A stretch of DNA of 64,000 nucleotides. Source: Sinotaia quadrata. Its lineage: Eukaryota; Mollusca; Gastropoda; Architaenioglossa; Viviparidae. The stretch lies in NCBI GenBank assembly GCA_028829895.1, contig CM054178.1, forward strand, positions 21,546,006 to 21,610,005, in the 5' to 3' direction. Made by a program: the position numbers and the translations under genes. The notes beneath the pieces were generated by a model that made no database searches, was not told where the DNA came from, and worked only from the letters and a program-made list of their open reading frames with translations. Positions 51,175 through 62,816 of the stretch are shown here, piece after piece (positions within the stretch are counted from its first letter, which is position 1; each line of letters starts with the position of its first letter).

Positions 51175-52070
51175 ATTCTCTCAGCAAATGATTTTTGTTA
51201 AATATTCTCAGCTAATTTTTTTCTTAAATATTCTCATTAAATGTTTTTTCTTAAATGTTTTCAGCAAATGTTTTTTCTTAAATATTCTCATCAAACATTT
51301 TTCTTAAATATTCTAATCAAATGTTTTTTCTTAAATATTCTCATCAAATATTTTTCTTAAATATTTTCAACAAATGTTTTTTTCTTAAATGTTCTCATCA
51401 AATGTTTTTCCCTTAATGTTTTCATCAAATTGTTTTTCTTAAATATTCTCTTCTATTCTTTTTCTTAAATGTTCTCATCAAATGTTTTTCTTAAATGTTC
51501 TCATCAATTTTTTTCTTAAATGTTCTAATCAAATGTTTTTCTTAAATGTTCTCATCAATATTTTTTTTCTTAAATGTTCTCATCAAATATTTTCTTAAAA
51601 GTTATCATCAAATGTTTTTCCCTTAATGTTCTCATCAAATGTTTTTTTCTTAAAAGTTCTCATCAGATGTTTTTTCTTTAAGTGTTTTCAGCATATGTCT
51701 TTTCTTAAATGTTTTCATCAATTCTTTTTCCTTAAATGTTTTCAGCAAATTTCTTTCTTATATGTTTTCAGTAAATGTTTTTTTCCTTAAATGCTTTCAG
51801 CAAATATTTTCATGAATGTTTTTCTTAAATGTTCTTATCTAATGTTTTCTTTTCTTAAATGTTGTCAGAAAACGTTCTTTTCTTAAATGTACTCAGCAAA
51901 TGTTTTTTTCTTAAATGTTCTCAGCAAATGTTTTCATAGAACGTTCTTTTCTTAAATGTACTCAGCAAATGTTTTTTTCTTAAATGTTCTCAGCAAATGT
52001 TTTCATAGTTCTCATTAAATGTTTCTTGTGAAGTGTTTGTTTCTTAAATGTTGTCAGTAAATGCTTCAGC
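51175..52070. repeat. AT-rich ~26-bp degenerate minisatellite, about 33 units
   Basis: TTCTTAAATGTTCTCATCAA-type units repeat across about 900 bp with variable T-run lengths. A 69-bp block (ending CAAATGTTTTCATAG) is duplicated at about 51872-52010. Confidence 0.93.
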
Positions 52071-52309
52071 CAGACTATTACTAAATGGAAGATGTACAGT
52101 TTAAGTAGTGGATTGTATGGACGTTAGACAGTGTTGTTTTCAAACCTTGCTGTGCATTGTTCACGTCATCACCGACGTCTTCCTTTTTGTGTGGGAAACG
52201 CTTACTGCAAATATACTTAGTGCAAATATACTCTGCAACAATTGTCAAGACCCGTACGTAACTCTGTTTATGTTAATTGACTGCTTATGTCTATGTTAGG
52301 ATAAACCGA

Positions 52310-52650
52310 ATGGTTGTTCAACATTAATGGAACATTGTTGTGGAGTGATGTAAATGTCAACGCTCTTTTGATTATATTCATATGTTGTATATTTGATTGT
52401 TGATTTAATAAATGTATTGTTAAATTTATTGACCTTCTTACACATATTGATAACCATATATTCAAAAAGACAGTGGGTGGATGAGGACTCACTAAATATA
52501 CAAGATGGATTTGTCTTCTCCTTAGGTAAGGAGTTTTCCACCTACAGAAATATTGTGTGACGGTAAATGCTTGTCTCTAAATTTGTGGAAGAGAGAAAAC
52601 GTTTACAACGCCCACATATCTGATTCTCATCACTTGTAACCAGTTATGTT
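52310..52650 (-). mobile_element. Dispersed TGTGAC element, copy C (5'-truncated, inverted)
   Basis: On the minus strand it matches copies A and D through GTTACAAGTGATGAGAATC, a GTGGAAAACTCCTTAC...GACAAATCC block, GTCCTCATCCACCCACT (52465-52482) and the AATAAAT...CAATCAAATAT block (52385-52430). The TGTGAC start is missing, and the CCACTCGTCTCTCACTTGG segment is deleted. Confidence 0.6.
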
Positions 52651-53244
52651 TAAGGTACTAGTACTACCTGGCAAGGGGTACCAAATTGTATCTGACCAAC
52701 ACATCACTGCTTTTCAAGGGATCACCTTCAAATTTTGCAGTCAAACCAGTGTCCCTTATTTAGAGTTTAATAATTTATTTTGTGATAATTTTGATAGACT
52801 TTCTTCTAAAATTAATTATTTAAAGATAATGAGATGCAAACGTTATAAAATATAGGGTTCAGTTTTTACACAGTAGCTCAAAATAAAAGCATCCCTGGAC
52901 CTTGAGATTTTTTTCATGCTATTTTCATAAAATTATCTTGAGCGTGAATTAAAATAGAGTGTATGCTACCTATACTATTTATTATATGGTCATCGGAAAA
53001 ACACACTAAATTCCAATGCCTTACACCTTTACTTGAAAAATTGCAAATAAAGCTATTATCAAGGTACAGGTCTCATTCTAGTTCATGCCCAAGAGAAGGC
53101 TCCCAGCTGGTAGCATGCCAAATTTCCAGCAGATATCTTGATAAATAAAAAAAAGTTATGATGTAAAAAGTATTAATACTAGTAGTTTTTCGGAGTAAAA
53201 AAGGACTGCTAAAAATAGATTCATTTCTTACAGTATGCCTCAAT
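52651..53244. other. Unassigned stretch next to the transposase remnant
   Basis: No supported feature. It may include the 3' flank or terminal repeat of the Mutator-like element, but no inverted repeat pair could be matched. Confidence 0.35.
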
Positions 53245-53247
53245 GAG

Positions 53248-54170
53248 CTTCAGCCAAGTAAGGCTGACCCTCCCTTTCTGCTTGATCTTCCTGCAGCCCT
53301 AGCCTCCTTTGCCTCTTCCTCATTCTCCACTCTTTTGTTGCCTACAGAGCCTGTCACTGAGCTGTGATGATCTGCAGTGAGTCACTGTCTGTGAAGAACT
53401 GTTTCGCGAAACAACGGGACACAATGTCCAGTCTTCGCAGTATGTCACCAATGGGTGCACAACCAGGACTGTACAAACACACAGCTACAGCCACTGCAGT
53501 CTCTACTGTTTTGAGTCCATGATTTTTTGTCTTGGGACAAAATTTCCAAATTAGATGATTCAAACTCTCATTTGGGTTCTGGGTGTACCCCTCAAGGCAC
53601 TTTTCCAAGAGCTGTGTTTTAGTTAAGATTTTGAAAGTTGGCTTGAGCTCATCCATAACTGCTAGTGGCAAATTGTTCTTGTGTTTGTAGTTTGCAGTGT
53701 CATTTCTTGCCTCAGCTTTTTTGTATGTGCACCAAGAAGCAGGCAAAAGTTACGGACTGGGTTTTCATCACTTGAACCCTTGTGGAAGTAAATAGCCCAC
53801 ACAGCTTCCCTCATGCATACTAGATTATTTTTATTTCCTCTTTATGGCATTCCCATAATAGGCCTGAATTTTGTAAATTTGCTGATTTATTAGTCTTCCT
53901 CTTCCACCAATGGTTTTACCATCCCACAACAGTCTAGCTCCACACCGATTTTTTAGATTCCGGAGGTGTACCCATCCTTTTTTGGACGTGTCCCACACGT
54001 TCTATCTTTACAATGGGATGCTCATCTCCATATGGATTATCATCAAAGACCTTTTTAAAACAGTTAATATCACCATCTCTGATGAAACTGCTGTACCTCA
54101 AACTGTACTTCTCTACAAAATGCTAATTTTCTTCAAAAGTTGCCATTTTCTTCGACTCAAGGGGAAACAA
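53248..54170 (-). pseudogene. Mutator-like transposase remnant (frameshifted)
   Basis: Reading leftward from about 54170, the broken frames carry the landmarks of a Mutator-like transposase family common in invertebrates. These are EKYSLRYSSFIRDGD (about 54068-54112), DDNPYGDEHPIVK, GHVQKRMGTPPE (53960-54000), then an in-frame TAG (53934-53936). After frameshifts follow INQQIYKIQAYYGNAIK, MREAVWAIYFHKGSSDENP and the longest open part (53354-53746), with CLEGYTQNPNESLNHLIW and a TVETAVAVAV stretch. A basic tail (RKRQRRLGLQED) ends near 53250. The usual aspartate-containing first half upstream is absent. These are catalytic-core and C-terminal parts of a dead DNA transposon; at least two frameshifts and one stop prevent a product. 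Family assignment is by motif memory, not a search. Confidence 0.65.
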
Positions 54171-54469
54171 GCATACACTTTGAATGCCAATAACTCAAAA
54201 ACTAAGCAACTTAGTGATATAATTTGAAGTGCACATTAAACTTAGGACATTTTGCTACCAGAATATACTATTGTCGTAAACCAACCAAACAAAATCGATT
54301 TTTCATCATTTTCTAGGTAGTACTGACGTAATTTAGAAGTATAAATCAGTGTATACTGACAGATTAGAAGTGTAAATCCGTGTAAACTGACATAGTTTAG
54401 AAGGATAAATCAACATAAAGTGTATTATTTCTTGAAGTAATTTAGTGCGTTTACTGCTGTCTGTAGCTA
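54171..54469. other. Spacer
   Basis: No supported feature. A weak TAGAAGTxTAAATC duplication lies at 54333-54410. Confidence 0.35.
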
Positions 54470-54705
54470 CACGCACAATTCTGTCAACAGAAAATACACG
54501 CACAATTCTGTCAACAGAAAATACACGCACAATTCTGTCAACAGAAAATACACGCACAATTCTGTCAACAGAAAATACACGCACAATGCTGTCAACAGAA
54601 AATACACGCACAATTCTGTCAACAGAAAATACACGCACAATTCAGTCAGCGAAAAATACACGCACAGTTCAGTCACGGAAAATACAAGCACAGTTCAATC
54701 AGAAT
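54470..54705. repeat. 27-bp minisatellite, about nine copies
   Basis: ACACGCACAATTCTGTCAAC units repeat exactly every 27 bp from 54470. The last two are diverged (CAGTTCAGTCACGG). Nine codons per unit keep frames open on both strands. Confidence 0.97.
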
Positions 54706-54835
54706 ATGTACCTGACCCAGTTTTATTCACAGTTACTGTAAACCTACGTTGTAGCAAACAGATCTTGCAAACAACAGACAAGGTTTTAATGAAACACATT
54801 AGCAACATTTGTCAAAAGAGTTTGTTCATACAATC

Positions 54836-55440
54836 TGTGACGAACGCCACTTCTGGTTATGATTATTATTATTCTAATGAATAATTCATAACTAAATACA
54901 AATGGCTGGAATCTTAATTCATATATTAATAATAAATCCCAATAAGACATTCAAATTTGTCTCCCACTTTGCGGACCACCTGGCTCCGCAGAAACTGTAC
55001 TCTTTATTCACAACATTTACATAGATGCTCTACAAATACAATTTCTTCTATAGGTGGAATTTCTTACTTAAGGAGTAATTAGATCCGTCTATTAAGTTAT
55101 TTTAACGAGCCCCAATTCACCCACTCTTACTCCAGACATATATTTTAAATAGTAATGCTAATAAGGATAAATAAGAAACAACAATAAATTTATTAAATCA
55201 ATAATCAAAACATACAAATGAATACAGTTGAAAAGGAATGCAGAAACTAATACTTCTACTGAAGATAAATGTTCAGATAATTCCACCATTCTTAACAATA
55301 CAATAGTCAAGTTAGTAATCAATAATCAAATTGTGGGTCTATTTCTCATCACAGAAACAAGAGTGGGAGTGAAAAGAACAATGGTTAATTTTACATGACC
55401 TTCGTATGATGTAAGCTGTCACTGGTCCCAACAATGTTAC
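54836..55440 (+). mobile_element. Dispersed TGTGAC element, copy D (longest)
   Basis: Begins TGTGACGAACGCCACTT at 54836. It shows ATTATTATTATT, TTCATAACTAAATACAAATG, CTCCCACTTTGCGGACC (54961 on), GGTGGAATTTCTTACTTAAG, GAGCCCCAATTCACCCACT (55109 on) and AATAAATTTATTAAATCA (55184 on). It keeps weaker similarity to copy A (GATAATTCC, ACATGACCT) to about 55440. The copies are strongly diverged, so the family is old here. Confidence 0.6.
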
Positions 55441-55989
55441 ATGCTCACTTTGCCTGCATTGGATAATGGGTCTAACGTGCGCCTCTAGGCACGCTATCCG
55501 AACTGTTCCAAGAATTCTGTGTGCAGTCTCTCCAGACCAAAGCCGGACCCAACCTCTGCTATTTAGTTCTGAAACGGAGATTCACGTAACCAGTTTCCAG
55601 CAACCCTGTTGCCAGCAAGTGTAACAAAGAGTGTTGGACACACTACAGACATACTCAAGTAGAGTGCAGTAGATCACTGCAGTCTGAAGTGGAAAAAAAA
55701 ACGACCGACATCTCACAGTAAATGATATTGGCGTGAAGATATCATTCCAGCAGACTGTACAGGACAAACAAAGAAAAAGTCAGCATCTTCAAAAATGCAT
55801 TGGCACCCCATGAGTGGGTGAGGTCACAGTCGAACAGTGTTCGACACAATACATCACTGTAGGAACATCACCGATGTCTTTGTGGTCAAAGAATCAGTTG
55901 TTTGCAATGAACCCATCCTGGATAATCACAGCTTCCACGTCTGAAAAGAATATTCACAATTCCAGAATAGGTGTAAGACAGAATCTCAG
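55441..55989. other. Unassigned stretch
   Basis: Less AT-rich than its neighbours. It might be the continuation of copy D or adjacent unique sequence. No coding motif recognised. Confidence 0.35.
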
Positions 55990-57095
55990 AATAATCAACT
56001 GAAATGAACAATTCTAGGATAGTCAGCTGAAATGAGCAATTCTAGGATAGTCAACTATAATTATCAATTCCATAAAAGTCGGCTAAAACTAACGATTCTA
56101 GGATAGTCATCTGAAATTAATAATTCCAAGAGAGTCAGATGAAATTGACAATTCTAGGATAGTCAGCCTAAATTAACAGTTCTAGGATAGCCCATTGAAT
56201 TTAACAGTTCAAAGACGGTCAACTGAAATGAACAATTCTAGGATAGCCAGCGAAATTAGCAGTTCTAGGGTAGTCAATTAGATTTAAAAGTTCAAAGATA
56301 ATCACCTGAAATTAAGAGTGTTAGCTGAAATTAACAGTTCTATGATATCCAGTTCAAATTAACAGTTCTATGATATCCAGTTCAAATTAATAGTTCTATG
56401 ATATCCAGTTCAAATTAACAGTTCTATGATATCCAGTTCAAATTAACAGTTCTCTATGATGTCCAGTTCAAATTAACAGTTCTATGATATCCAATTCAAA
56501 TTAACGGTTCTAGGATAATCAGTTGAATTTAACTGTTCAAAGAAAGTCAGCTGAAATTAACAGTTCTAAAAATAGTGGGGTTGAAATGAACAGCTCTGGG
56601 TAGTCATCTGAAATTAACGAATCTAGGGTAGTCAGCTGAAACTAACACAATAACAGTTCTAGGATAGTCAGTTCAAATGAACAAGACTCGAATAGCAATC
56701 TGAAAATAAAAGTTCTAGAATAATCAGTTGAAGTTAAAAGTACTATGAGAGTTAATAGTTCTAGGATAGCCAGTTCAAATGAACAAGACTCGAATAGCAA
56801 TCTGAAATTAAAAGTTCTAGAATAATCAGTTGAAGTTAAAAGTACTATGAGAGTTAATAGTTCTAGGATAGCCAGTTCAAATGAACAAGACTCGAATAGC
56901 AATCTGAAAATAAAAGTTCTAGAATAATCAGTTGAAGTTAAAAGTACTATGAGAGTTAATAGTTCTAGGATAGCCAGTTCAAATGAACAAGACTCGAATA
57001 GCAATCTGAAAATAAAAGTTCTAGAATAATCAGTTGAAGTTAAAAGTACTATGAGAGTTAATAGTTCTAGGATAGCCAGATGACGTTAACATGCC
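55990..57095. repeat. Nested minisatellite: ~28-bp monomers with a 102-bp higher-order repeat
   Basis: The base unit resembles AACAGTTCTAGGATAGTCAG plus about 8 bases and is very diverged over 55990-56330. Between about 56330 and 56500 a 28-bp variant (TTCTATGATATCCAGTTCAA) is amplified about six times. From 56650 to 57078 a four-monomer block of exactly 102 bp (starts GAACAAGACTCGAATAGC at 56679, 56781, 56883 and 56985) is amplified about four times with almost no differences. The minus ORF over this part is a repeat artefact. Confidence 0.96.
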
Positions 57096-58439
57096 AGGAG
57101 AATCGTGTAAAATGAGCAGTCCCAGGATAGTCACATGGCAGAAGTAGTGATCATATCCCTATATGGCCTTAGTGCAGGGACACATGTACTGACGGGAAAT
57201 GGTTTGAGATCAAAATTTGATTTGTAAATTCTGGGACGATCATTGCGTTCTATCTGACGTGCACGCGCGCGTGTCGTGAGGGTGGAGAGATACACCGACT
57301 TGCGTCTGTTCTTTTATGTCATCTTTCTCCTCTCATTCCAATCACGTTTATAAATTCTTAGACCTGATATACCAATATCACGTTTAGATCCTTTCACTTT
57401 TAAAGAACAGATTTAATATATCGATTTAATTATTAAGCATTTTAACTCTATGCTACATTCACGTTATCATTATTAAATCAAATGTTTATTAATTAAAATA
57501 TCTACATTTGTGTGACAGTGTATTTGCGTGCGTGTATTGTGTTAGAAGCTGTGGGAAGACTATTTAGGGGTCACGCCGGACACATTCACAAACATACTCT
57601 ATGATAAGCCAGGTCAATACAAGATCTAGGTCACGGTCAGCAAAGAAATGAGTTGTTGACACGTCAGAAAGCGACCTTCACATTCTGCCTTTCAACACAC
57701 TCGTCCAGCAAACAATGTTGTGGAAATGTGTTTAAGTGTACGAGAAAGATAGCAAAGGGTAGAGAAAGTGAAACATCGAGATTAATTGCAAATTACATGT
57801 ATACTACATTACGTTGCTTCCAGGAGTGACAGGACTTTTTGCGTAAGCATTGTGTCGGGAATGTCGGTGCTGTTGGCCTCGCTTTATCTGCTGCTGCTGC
57901 CCGGATTCCAAATGTGTAAATAGACAGCGTTGATAAAATAATACATGATCACCATCCGAAAAACAAAACGTACTCAAGCCCACTGTCACTACATCGTCTC
58001 CATCACATCACATATTCTAACCTATGCAATTCCTTTATATAATTGTTAGCATTAACAGGTGAGCTACGAATGTGAAAAGTCATCGATTTGACATCGAATT
58101 ACACTTGAACGCTAAATACTACAGCAGAACACAGACTAAGTGGCATAGTGCTTATCTGTGTTGTATTAATTAATAACCTTAATCATCCCGTGACAGTCTA
58201 CATCTCCAACGTATACTGATGTGTTTCAAAGAATCTGAACAAATCGTTTGTATAAATTAATTTTGCGTTACAAATCCTCACCCCTTCTCCGATGCGTAAA
58301 AAATATAAGCACGAAATGAAAGTTAATAAATGACACAAGATTATATAAAAACATTTTAAATGAAAATTTATTAATAATTTATTGACATGAGTAAGAGAGC
58401 TGCTAGGGAAAAATTTATTCAACGAAGGCGCCTGGCAGG
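57096..58439. other. Non-coding stretch
   Basis: Short alternating GC/GT run at 57259-57276. No supported gene, RNA or repeat array. Confidence 0.4.
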
Positions 58440-58985
58440 TGAGTAGTAAATACGAGTGTCCACTGGAAAATAATACATCAACCAGTCAGTAATAGGTTCG
58501 AATGTCCACTGTACAACAACCAGTCAATGATAAATACGAGTGCCCACTATACAACAACCAGTCAGTGATAAATATTAGTGTCCACTTTAAATAATACAAC
58601 AACCGGTCAGTGATAACTATGAGTGTCCACTAAATAATTCAGCAACCAGTGAGTAATGAATACGATTGTTCACTGGTAAATAACACACTACCAGTCAGCG
58701 ACATATGGTGTCCACTGACAAGCAACACAGCAACCAGTCAGTAATAAATAATAGTGTCCAGTTGTACGCAATACAGCAACCTGCGAGTGATAAAAACGAG
58801 TGTCTACTGATACGAAATAAGCAACCAATAAATGATAAAAACTAGTGTCCAGTGATAAACAATACAGCAACCAGTGAGTGATAAAAACGAGTGTCCACTG
58901 ATAAACAATACAGCAACCAGTGAGTGATAAAAACGAGTGTCCACTGATAAACAATACAACAACCAGTGAGTGATAAAACGAATAA
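58440..58985. repeat. 46-58-bp minisatellite, about 11 copies
   Basis: Each unit has CGAGTGTCCACTG, AATACA-CAACCAGTCAGTGATAA-type blocks. Left copies are diverged; the last three (58834, 58880, 58926) are spaced exactly 46 bp and almost identical, which suggests recent growth at the right end. Confidence 0.94.
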
Positions 58986-59964
58986 GCATGTGTAACTCGA
59001 GATCAATGACCTAGCTGAGTCGATCAAGGATGATCGATATCTCCTGTAACTTTTGTAGCAGCAGGCTGAGTTCTGAGGAAACTGACATGTACTTGAAGAT
59101 GTGGACTCTGATACTCGATGGAGACCATCGACCCAAAATGCGTTTACATCTGAGCTGTAGTTAGGCTGAAGAGAAAAGGCAAGTGTTGTTGCAGTTGTAA
59201 GCTGTATCAGTAACCTCTTTCCCTGGTCTCTGTGGAGTTGTATCTCTTTCATAACTAGGCGAGACTTTCAAACGCGAGTTTTATACAATTTACACGGAGG
59301 AGGGAGTCGAGAGGGGACAAAAATAACTCGTATAGCTTAATGTATGTAATAATAACTATTAAAAATTTGCTAAGTAAACCACCATTTTTACACTCGCTTC
59401 TTAAGTAAAGACTGACTGATCTGTTTGCTACGAATCTGAAGGCCAATATTGGTCTGTCGAATAAAGCTTTCTCTGAATAGTTCAAACTCTGGGGAAAACA
59501 GACTCATACACCTAACGTTGTCAGATAGTTAGGGTGCTGTGATTCACATTGGCGCCCTCACGCATGCACCAACTATCGCAGTCCTGTGGTCTGTCATCAC
59601 GACACATTATGGGTCTAACTATTAAGATAAGCATTAAGAGATGATCTATAGTAGCTGTGTTTGGTGTGATGCTACCATCGCGAGAGGTTAGGTCACACAA
59701 ACACACACACACGCTCATTTAATTACCTGCATTGCAATTGCTGCTGGGGATTAGTTTATTTGACGAAGATAGTAAAAGTATGTGGAACTTTTCAACAAAA
59801 CAGACAAACCTCAAAGAAGAGAAAGTGCTAAGAGGATGAGCACTAAATGATCATAAAATAAATTCTTTTCCAAAAAAGAAGTCCGTTCTTGGGTACTGAT
59901 CCTTTAATGGCCCCACACTGTATCTTCAATATTTACATTCCTTGTTTATAATTATGAAGTCAGT
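58986..59964. other. Non-coding or unrecognised stretch
   Basis: The minus frame at 59000-59252 is open and protein-like but has no motif that I recognise. No other feature. Confidence 0.35.
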
Positions 59965-60013
59965 GAACACACACACACACAAGCACAAACACATTTACTC
60001 ACTCACTCTCAAA

Positions 60014-60059
<46 letters not shown>

Positions 60060-60060
60060 A
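59965..60060. repeat. (CA)n microsatellite
   Basis: Imperfect CA to 60012, then about 23 clean CA dinucleotides. Confidence 0.97.
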
Positions 60061-60423
60061 CAAAGTAACTTACGTGCTCGAAAATGTGGGAGACAGACGC
60101 CAAGACTTTAGCAAATTTTACTTTGAATCACTTCCATTATGGCCACTTCAGACTGCAAGAGTAAACTGCGACCCTGGACAGTAATCCGGATAAACATAAA
60201 AGGTCACGTAAGGTTTGTAGTTCAAAAGTACGTCATGAATAGCCGTGTGCTGCCGATCTTTAAAGCCCTGCTTAGGTCAACTACAGCTTTGATTAGCCAT
60301 GTGTTGTCGACCTTACAGAAACTGTTTCGGTCAACAACAGCTTACCAATAGTCCTAAAGATCGATCTCGATTGGTATATAGTCTATATTTTATGCACTAG
60401 ACTGACTAGAGGATGTGAAGAAG

Positions 60424-60746
60424 TTAAAAAGAATAAAAGCACAAAAACAAAAACTCAAACAACTGGAAAAAATCATTGATACTCAGATCTGAATCGTTTT
60501 CGACGAGATAGAGAAGTAACATTCGGAGCGAAAAGGGGAGGTAAACCAGCCTGTATAATGCGTCAAGCGAAGACGTATTTATTGATGAAAGAAGTGAAAT
60601 AACTCTTTGCATATATTGCCAGCTAATTGATTCTTCGGGCAAAGGTGCCAGTTGTTTTGTTTTAACTTGTCTGAGTTTGAGCAAGTCTCCTGGACGTATG
60701 GTGCAAGGAGTTAAGAAGGGATGCATATATCGTAAAACGCTTCTCA
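60424..60746 (-). CDS. Candidate terminal exon of an unidentified gene
   Basis: On the minus strand, TTTCTTTCTTTTACACAAG (ending at 60747), preceded by CCCTAAT, makes a strong splice acceptor. The following 106 codons are open to a TAA at 60424-60426. The product has mixed composition with a leucine-rich second half; it contains HPFLTPCTIRPGDLLKLRQ and LPEESISWQYMQRVISLL. The run of PGDLL, a Trp about 30 residues on and a QRVISLL-type helix faintly recalls very-large inducible GTPase (VLIG) family proteins. That likeness is too weak to name the gene. No donor lies inside, so it would be a last exon. No neighbouring exons were found, and it could be a chance ORF. Confidence 0.35.
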
Positions 60747-60747
60747 C

Positions 60748-61241
60748 TTGTGTAAAAGAAAGAAAGATTAGGGTATAAAAAAAGAGAAAAATCCGTATTA
60801 GCAAGTGAGAGAGAAGGAGGGGGTACCGCTTTAGACTAAAAGAACTGGTTTGCAAATTACACGTATAAAGATCTTAAATGTACGTATATTTAATTCTGGT
60901 CCAAAAGGGTTGCCTAACCGAATCGCGACAGTAACAACGAATCTTTCACGACCATGATACCGAACCCTTTCCGATAGTGACATCGAAACTGGACAGTAAT
61001 GATTGGCAGATCCCTGGAGACGAAGTTATGCGTGCGTGACATTTACGCATATTAAAATAAGGTATAGGCTTACGCGTAGGAGGCTGAGTACAAGATTTTC
61101 TTTCAACTAATGGATCTCTGAAAAATATAACTGGAGTTAACCGCTTCCTGGTGAAGTTAGTGGTTGTAGTGTAGTGCTACTATCAGGAAACGCACGCGCA
61201 CAATAGTGTGTGAGTGGTTAACGAGAATGCAGGTACAGATA

Positions 61242-61242
<1 letters not shown>
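60748..61242. other. Presumed intron or intergenic sequence
   Basis: Nothing supported beyond the acceptor for the exon at its left end. Confidence 0.35.

Positions 61243-61276
<34 letters not shown>
61243..61276. repeat. (CA)n microsatellite
   Basis: About 17 CA dinucleotides. Confidence 0.97.
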
Positions 61277-61280
<4 letters not shown>

Positions 61281-61781
61281 GCTCAGATTAAAGAGAAAAC
61301 GCTCACAGGCACTTGCAGTCAGACTTTTTGATGTTGGTTCGAGATGTTGCCTCTTCCTTCATAGCACTATGATTTTTTTGATTGAGTGTAGGGGGCGCTT
61401 CCGGCTTTCGCGCCATAGCACTATGGGCTCCCGCTTTACAATATATATTGATCCATTTCAGAGACCCCATCCCTGAGGGGTTCGCCCCCCCCCCCCCACA
61501 ACCGACGGAAGGCGGTTGAGGATGTGCGCCAAATTAGGTGCGAACTGTTTCATCCCCTTCCGCCAGCCCTCCTGTCCATCCCCTCAGACGCACCGCGAGA
61601 CTGTGGGGCTCCCCCTGAGGCAGCCCAAGTCTGAAAACATCGTGAAGATGAAAGGTCATTTGCAGTTTCTGGGATGGGTGTGAGCGAAATATATCGTAAT
61701 GTGAATCCTATAATACCCCCACCCCACTGCAATGTCAATTTCTTATCGTAAAGTGACCTTATTTTATTAATGGAGTCTATT
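61277..61781. other. Unassigned stretch with a C-run
   Basis: Direct repeat ATAGCACTATG occurs at about 61362 and 61415. A 14-C run lies near 61486-61499. No supported gene. Confidence 0.35.
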
Positions 61782-61970
61782 GTAAGGTGATGTGCTCGTA
61801 ATGCTGAGCCAAAGGCAAGGTGATGTGATCGTAATTCTGAGTCAATATAAGGTGATGTGATCGTAATGCTGAGCCAATGGTAAGGTGATGTGATCGTGGG
61901 TAAGGTTGTGTGATCGCAATGCCGAGCCAGTATTAAAGTGATTTGATCGAAGTGCTGAGCCATTCGTAAC
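61782..61970. repeat. ~33-bp diverged minisatellite, about six copies
   Basis: AAGGTGATGTGATCGTAATG plus CTGAGCCAAT-type units repeat, with one unit shortened (GATCGTGGGTAAGG). The histidine-rich minus ORF here is an artefact. Confidence 0.9.
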
Positions 61971-62704
61971 GTTAGGGTCATCTGTACCGATTTCGCAATA
62001 GATCTGACATTTATGTCGGTTGCCATAAGTCGACATGGCTTTGTTGCCGTTCCGCATTCGAGCGAAATGTTTTCAAAAACCCCAGCCTATAAACAAACTG
62101 CTGAATGGCAAACGTTACTAGCTAGCTTCGATTAAACTGGGATTTGCGTCGTTTCTTTACTGTTAAAGTCTTATTGTTCGCCGATCTATTTTTGCTCCCC
62201 ACCCATCCACCCAGTACAATAGCAACGTCCAATATCGACTTCCCTGATATTAAGCCACTCAGAATAAAAATTGTCTGAGGTCTCTGATGTCTTAAGTCAT
62301 AGGTTTCCATTGTCTTAATTTATTCCTTTCTTCCGAAAGTGCAAGAATCTGGCCAGTTTTGTATACTGTATTTCGTCAGTGTCCTAGATTTGCGGTCATC
62401 CTGGAGTCTTTAATTATTTTTTTTTGTTTTGCAAACTATCTGTAAGAAAAAAAAATAATATTAGTGATTGGACTTTCGTCCACCTTAGAGGAAAGCGGAG
62501 GTTGGGGGAAGGACAACGAGGAGGGCATTGCGCTCATATCCGAACCAGGTAGCCACGCCCTCTGCCAATCCAGGCAATTAGGTGCATTTTGCTTAGATCA
62601 TAATTCAGCAAGTCCAGAGATACTTTGGTTAAAAAATTAAATTATAGAAAGTTCAACAAAGCTTTGAAAATAACAGGAACATTTTTTTGTGTGTGTTTTT
62701 AAAG
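61971..62704. other. Non-coding stretch
   Basis: No supported feature. Confidence 0.4.
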
Positions 62705-62816
62705 CAGAAATTCTGCTTTACTAATAAATAGTCTCTTTACATTTTAAAAAAAAATTACACACAATAAATAGTCCTTTTACATTTTACAAAATAAATTAAA
62801 CACAATAAATAGTATG
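62705..62816. repeat. ~44-bp tandem repeat, about three partial copies
   Basis: AATAAATAGTCTCTTTACATTTTA occurs in variant form from about 62723 and 62764, with a last fragment at about 62807. Confidence 0.85.

Noticed and set aside
54470..54705. Repetitive peptide gene on either strand
   Set aside because: The 27-bp unit is a multiple of three, so frames stay open on both strands by arithmetic. There is no signal peptide, flank or codon bias.
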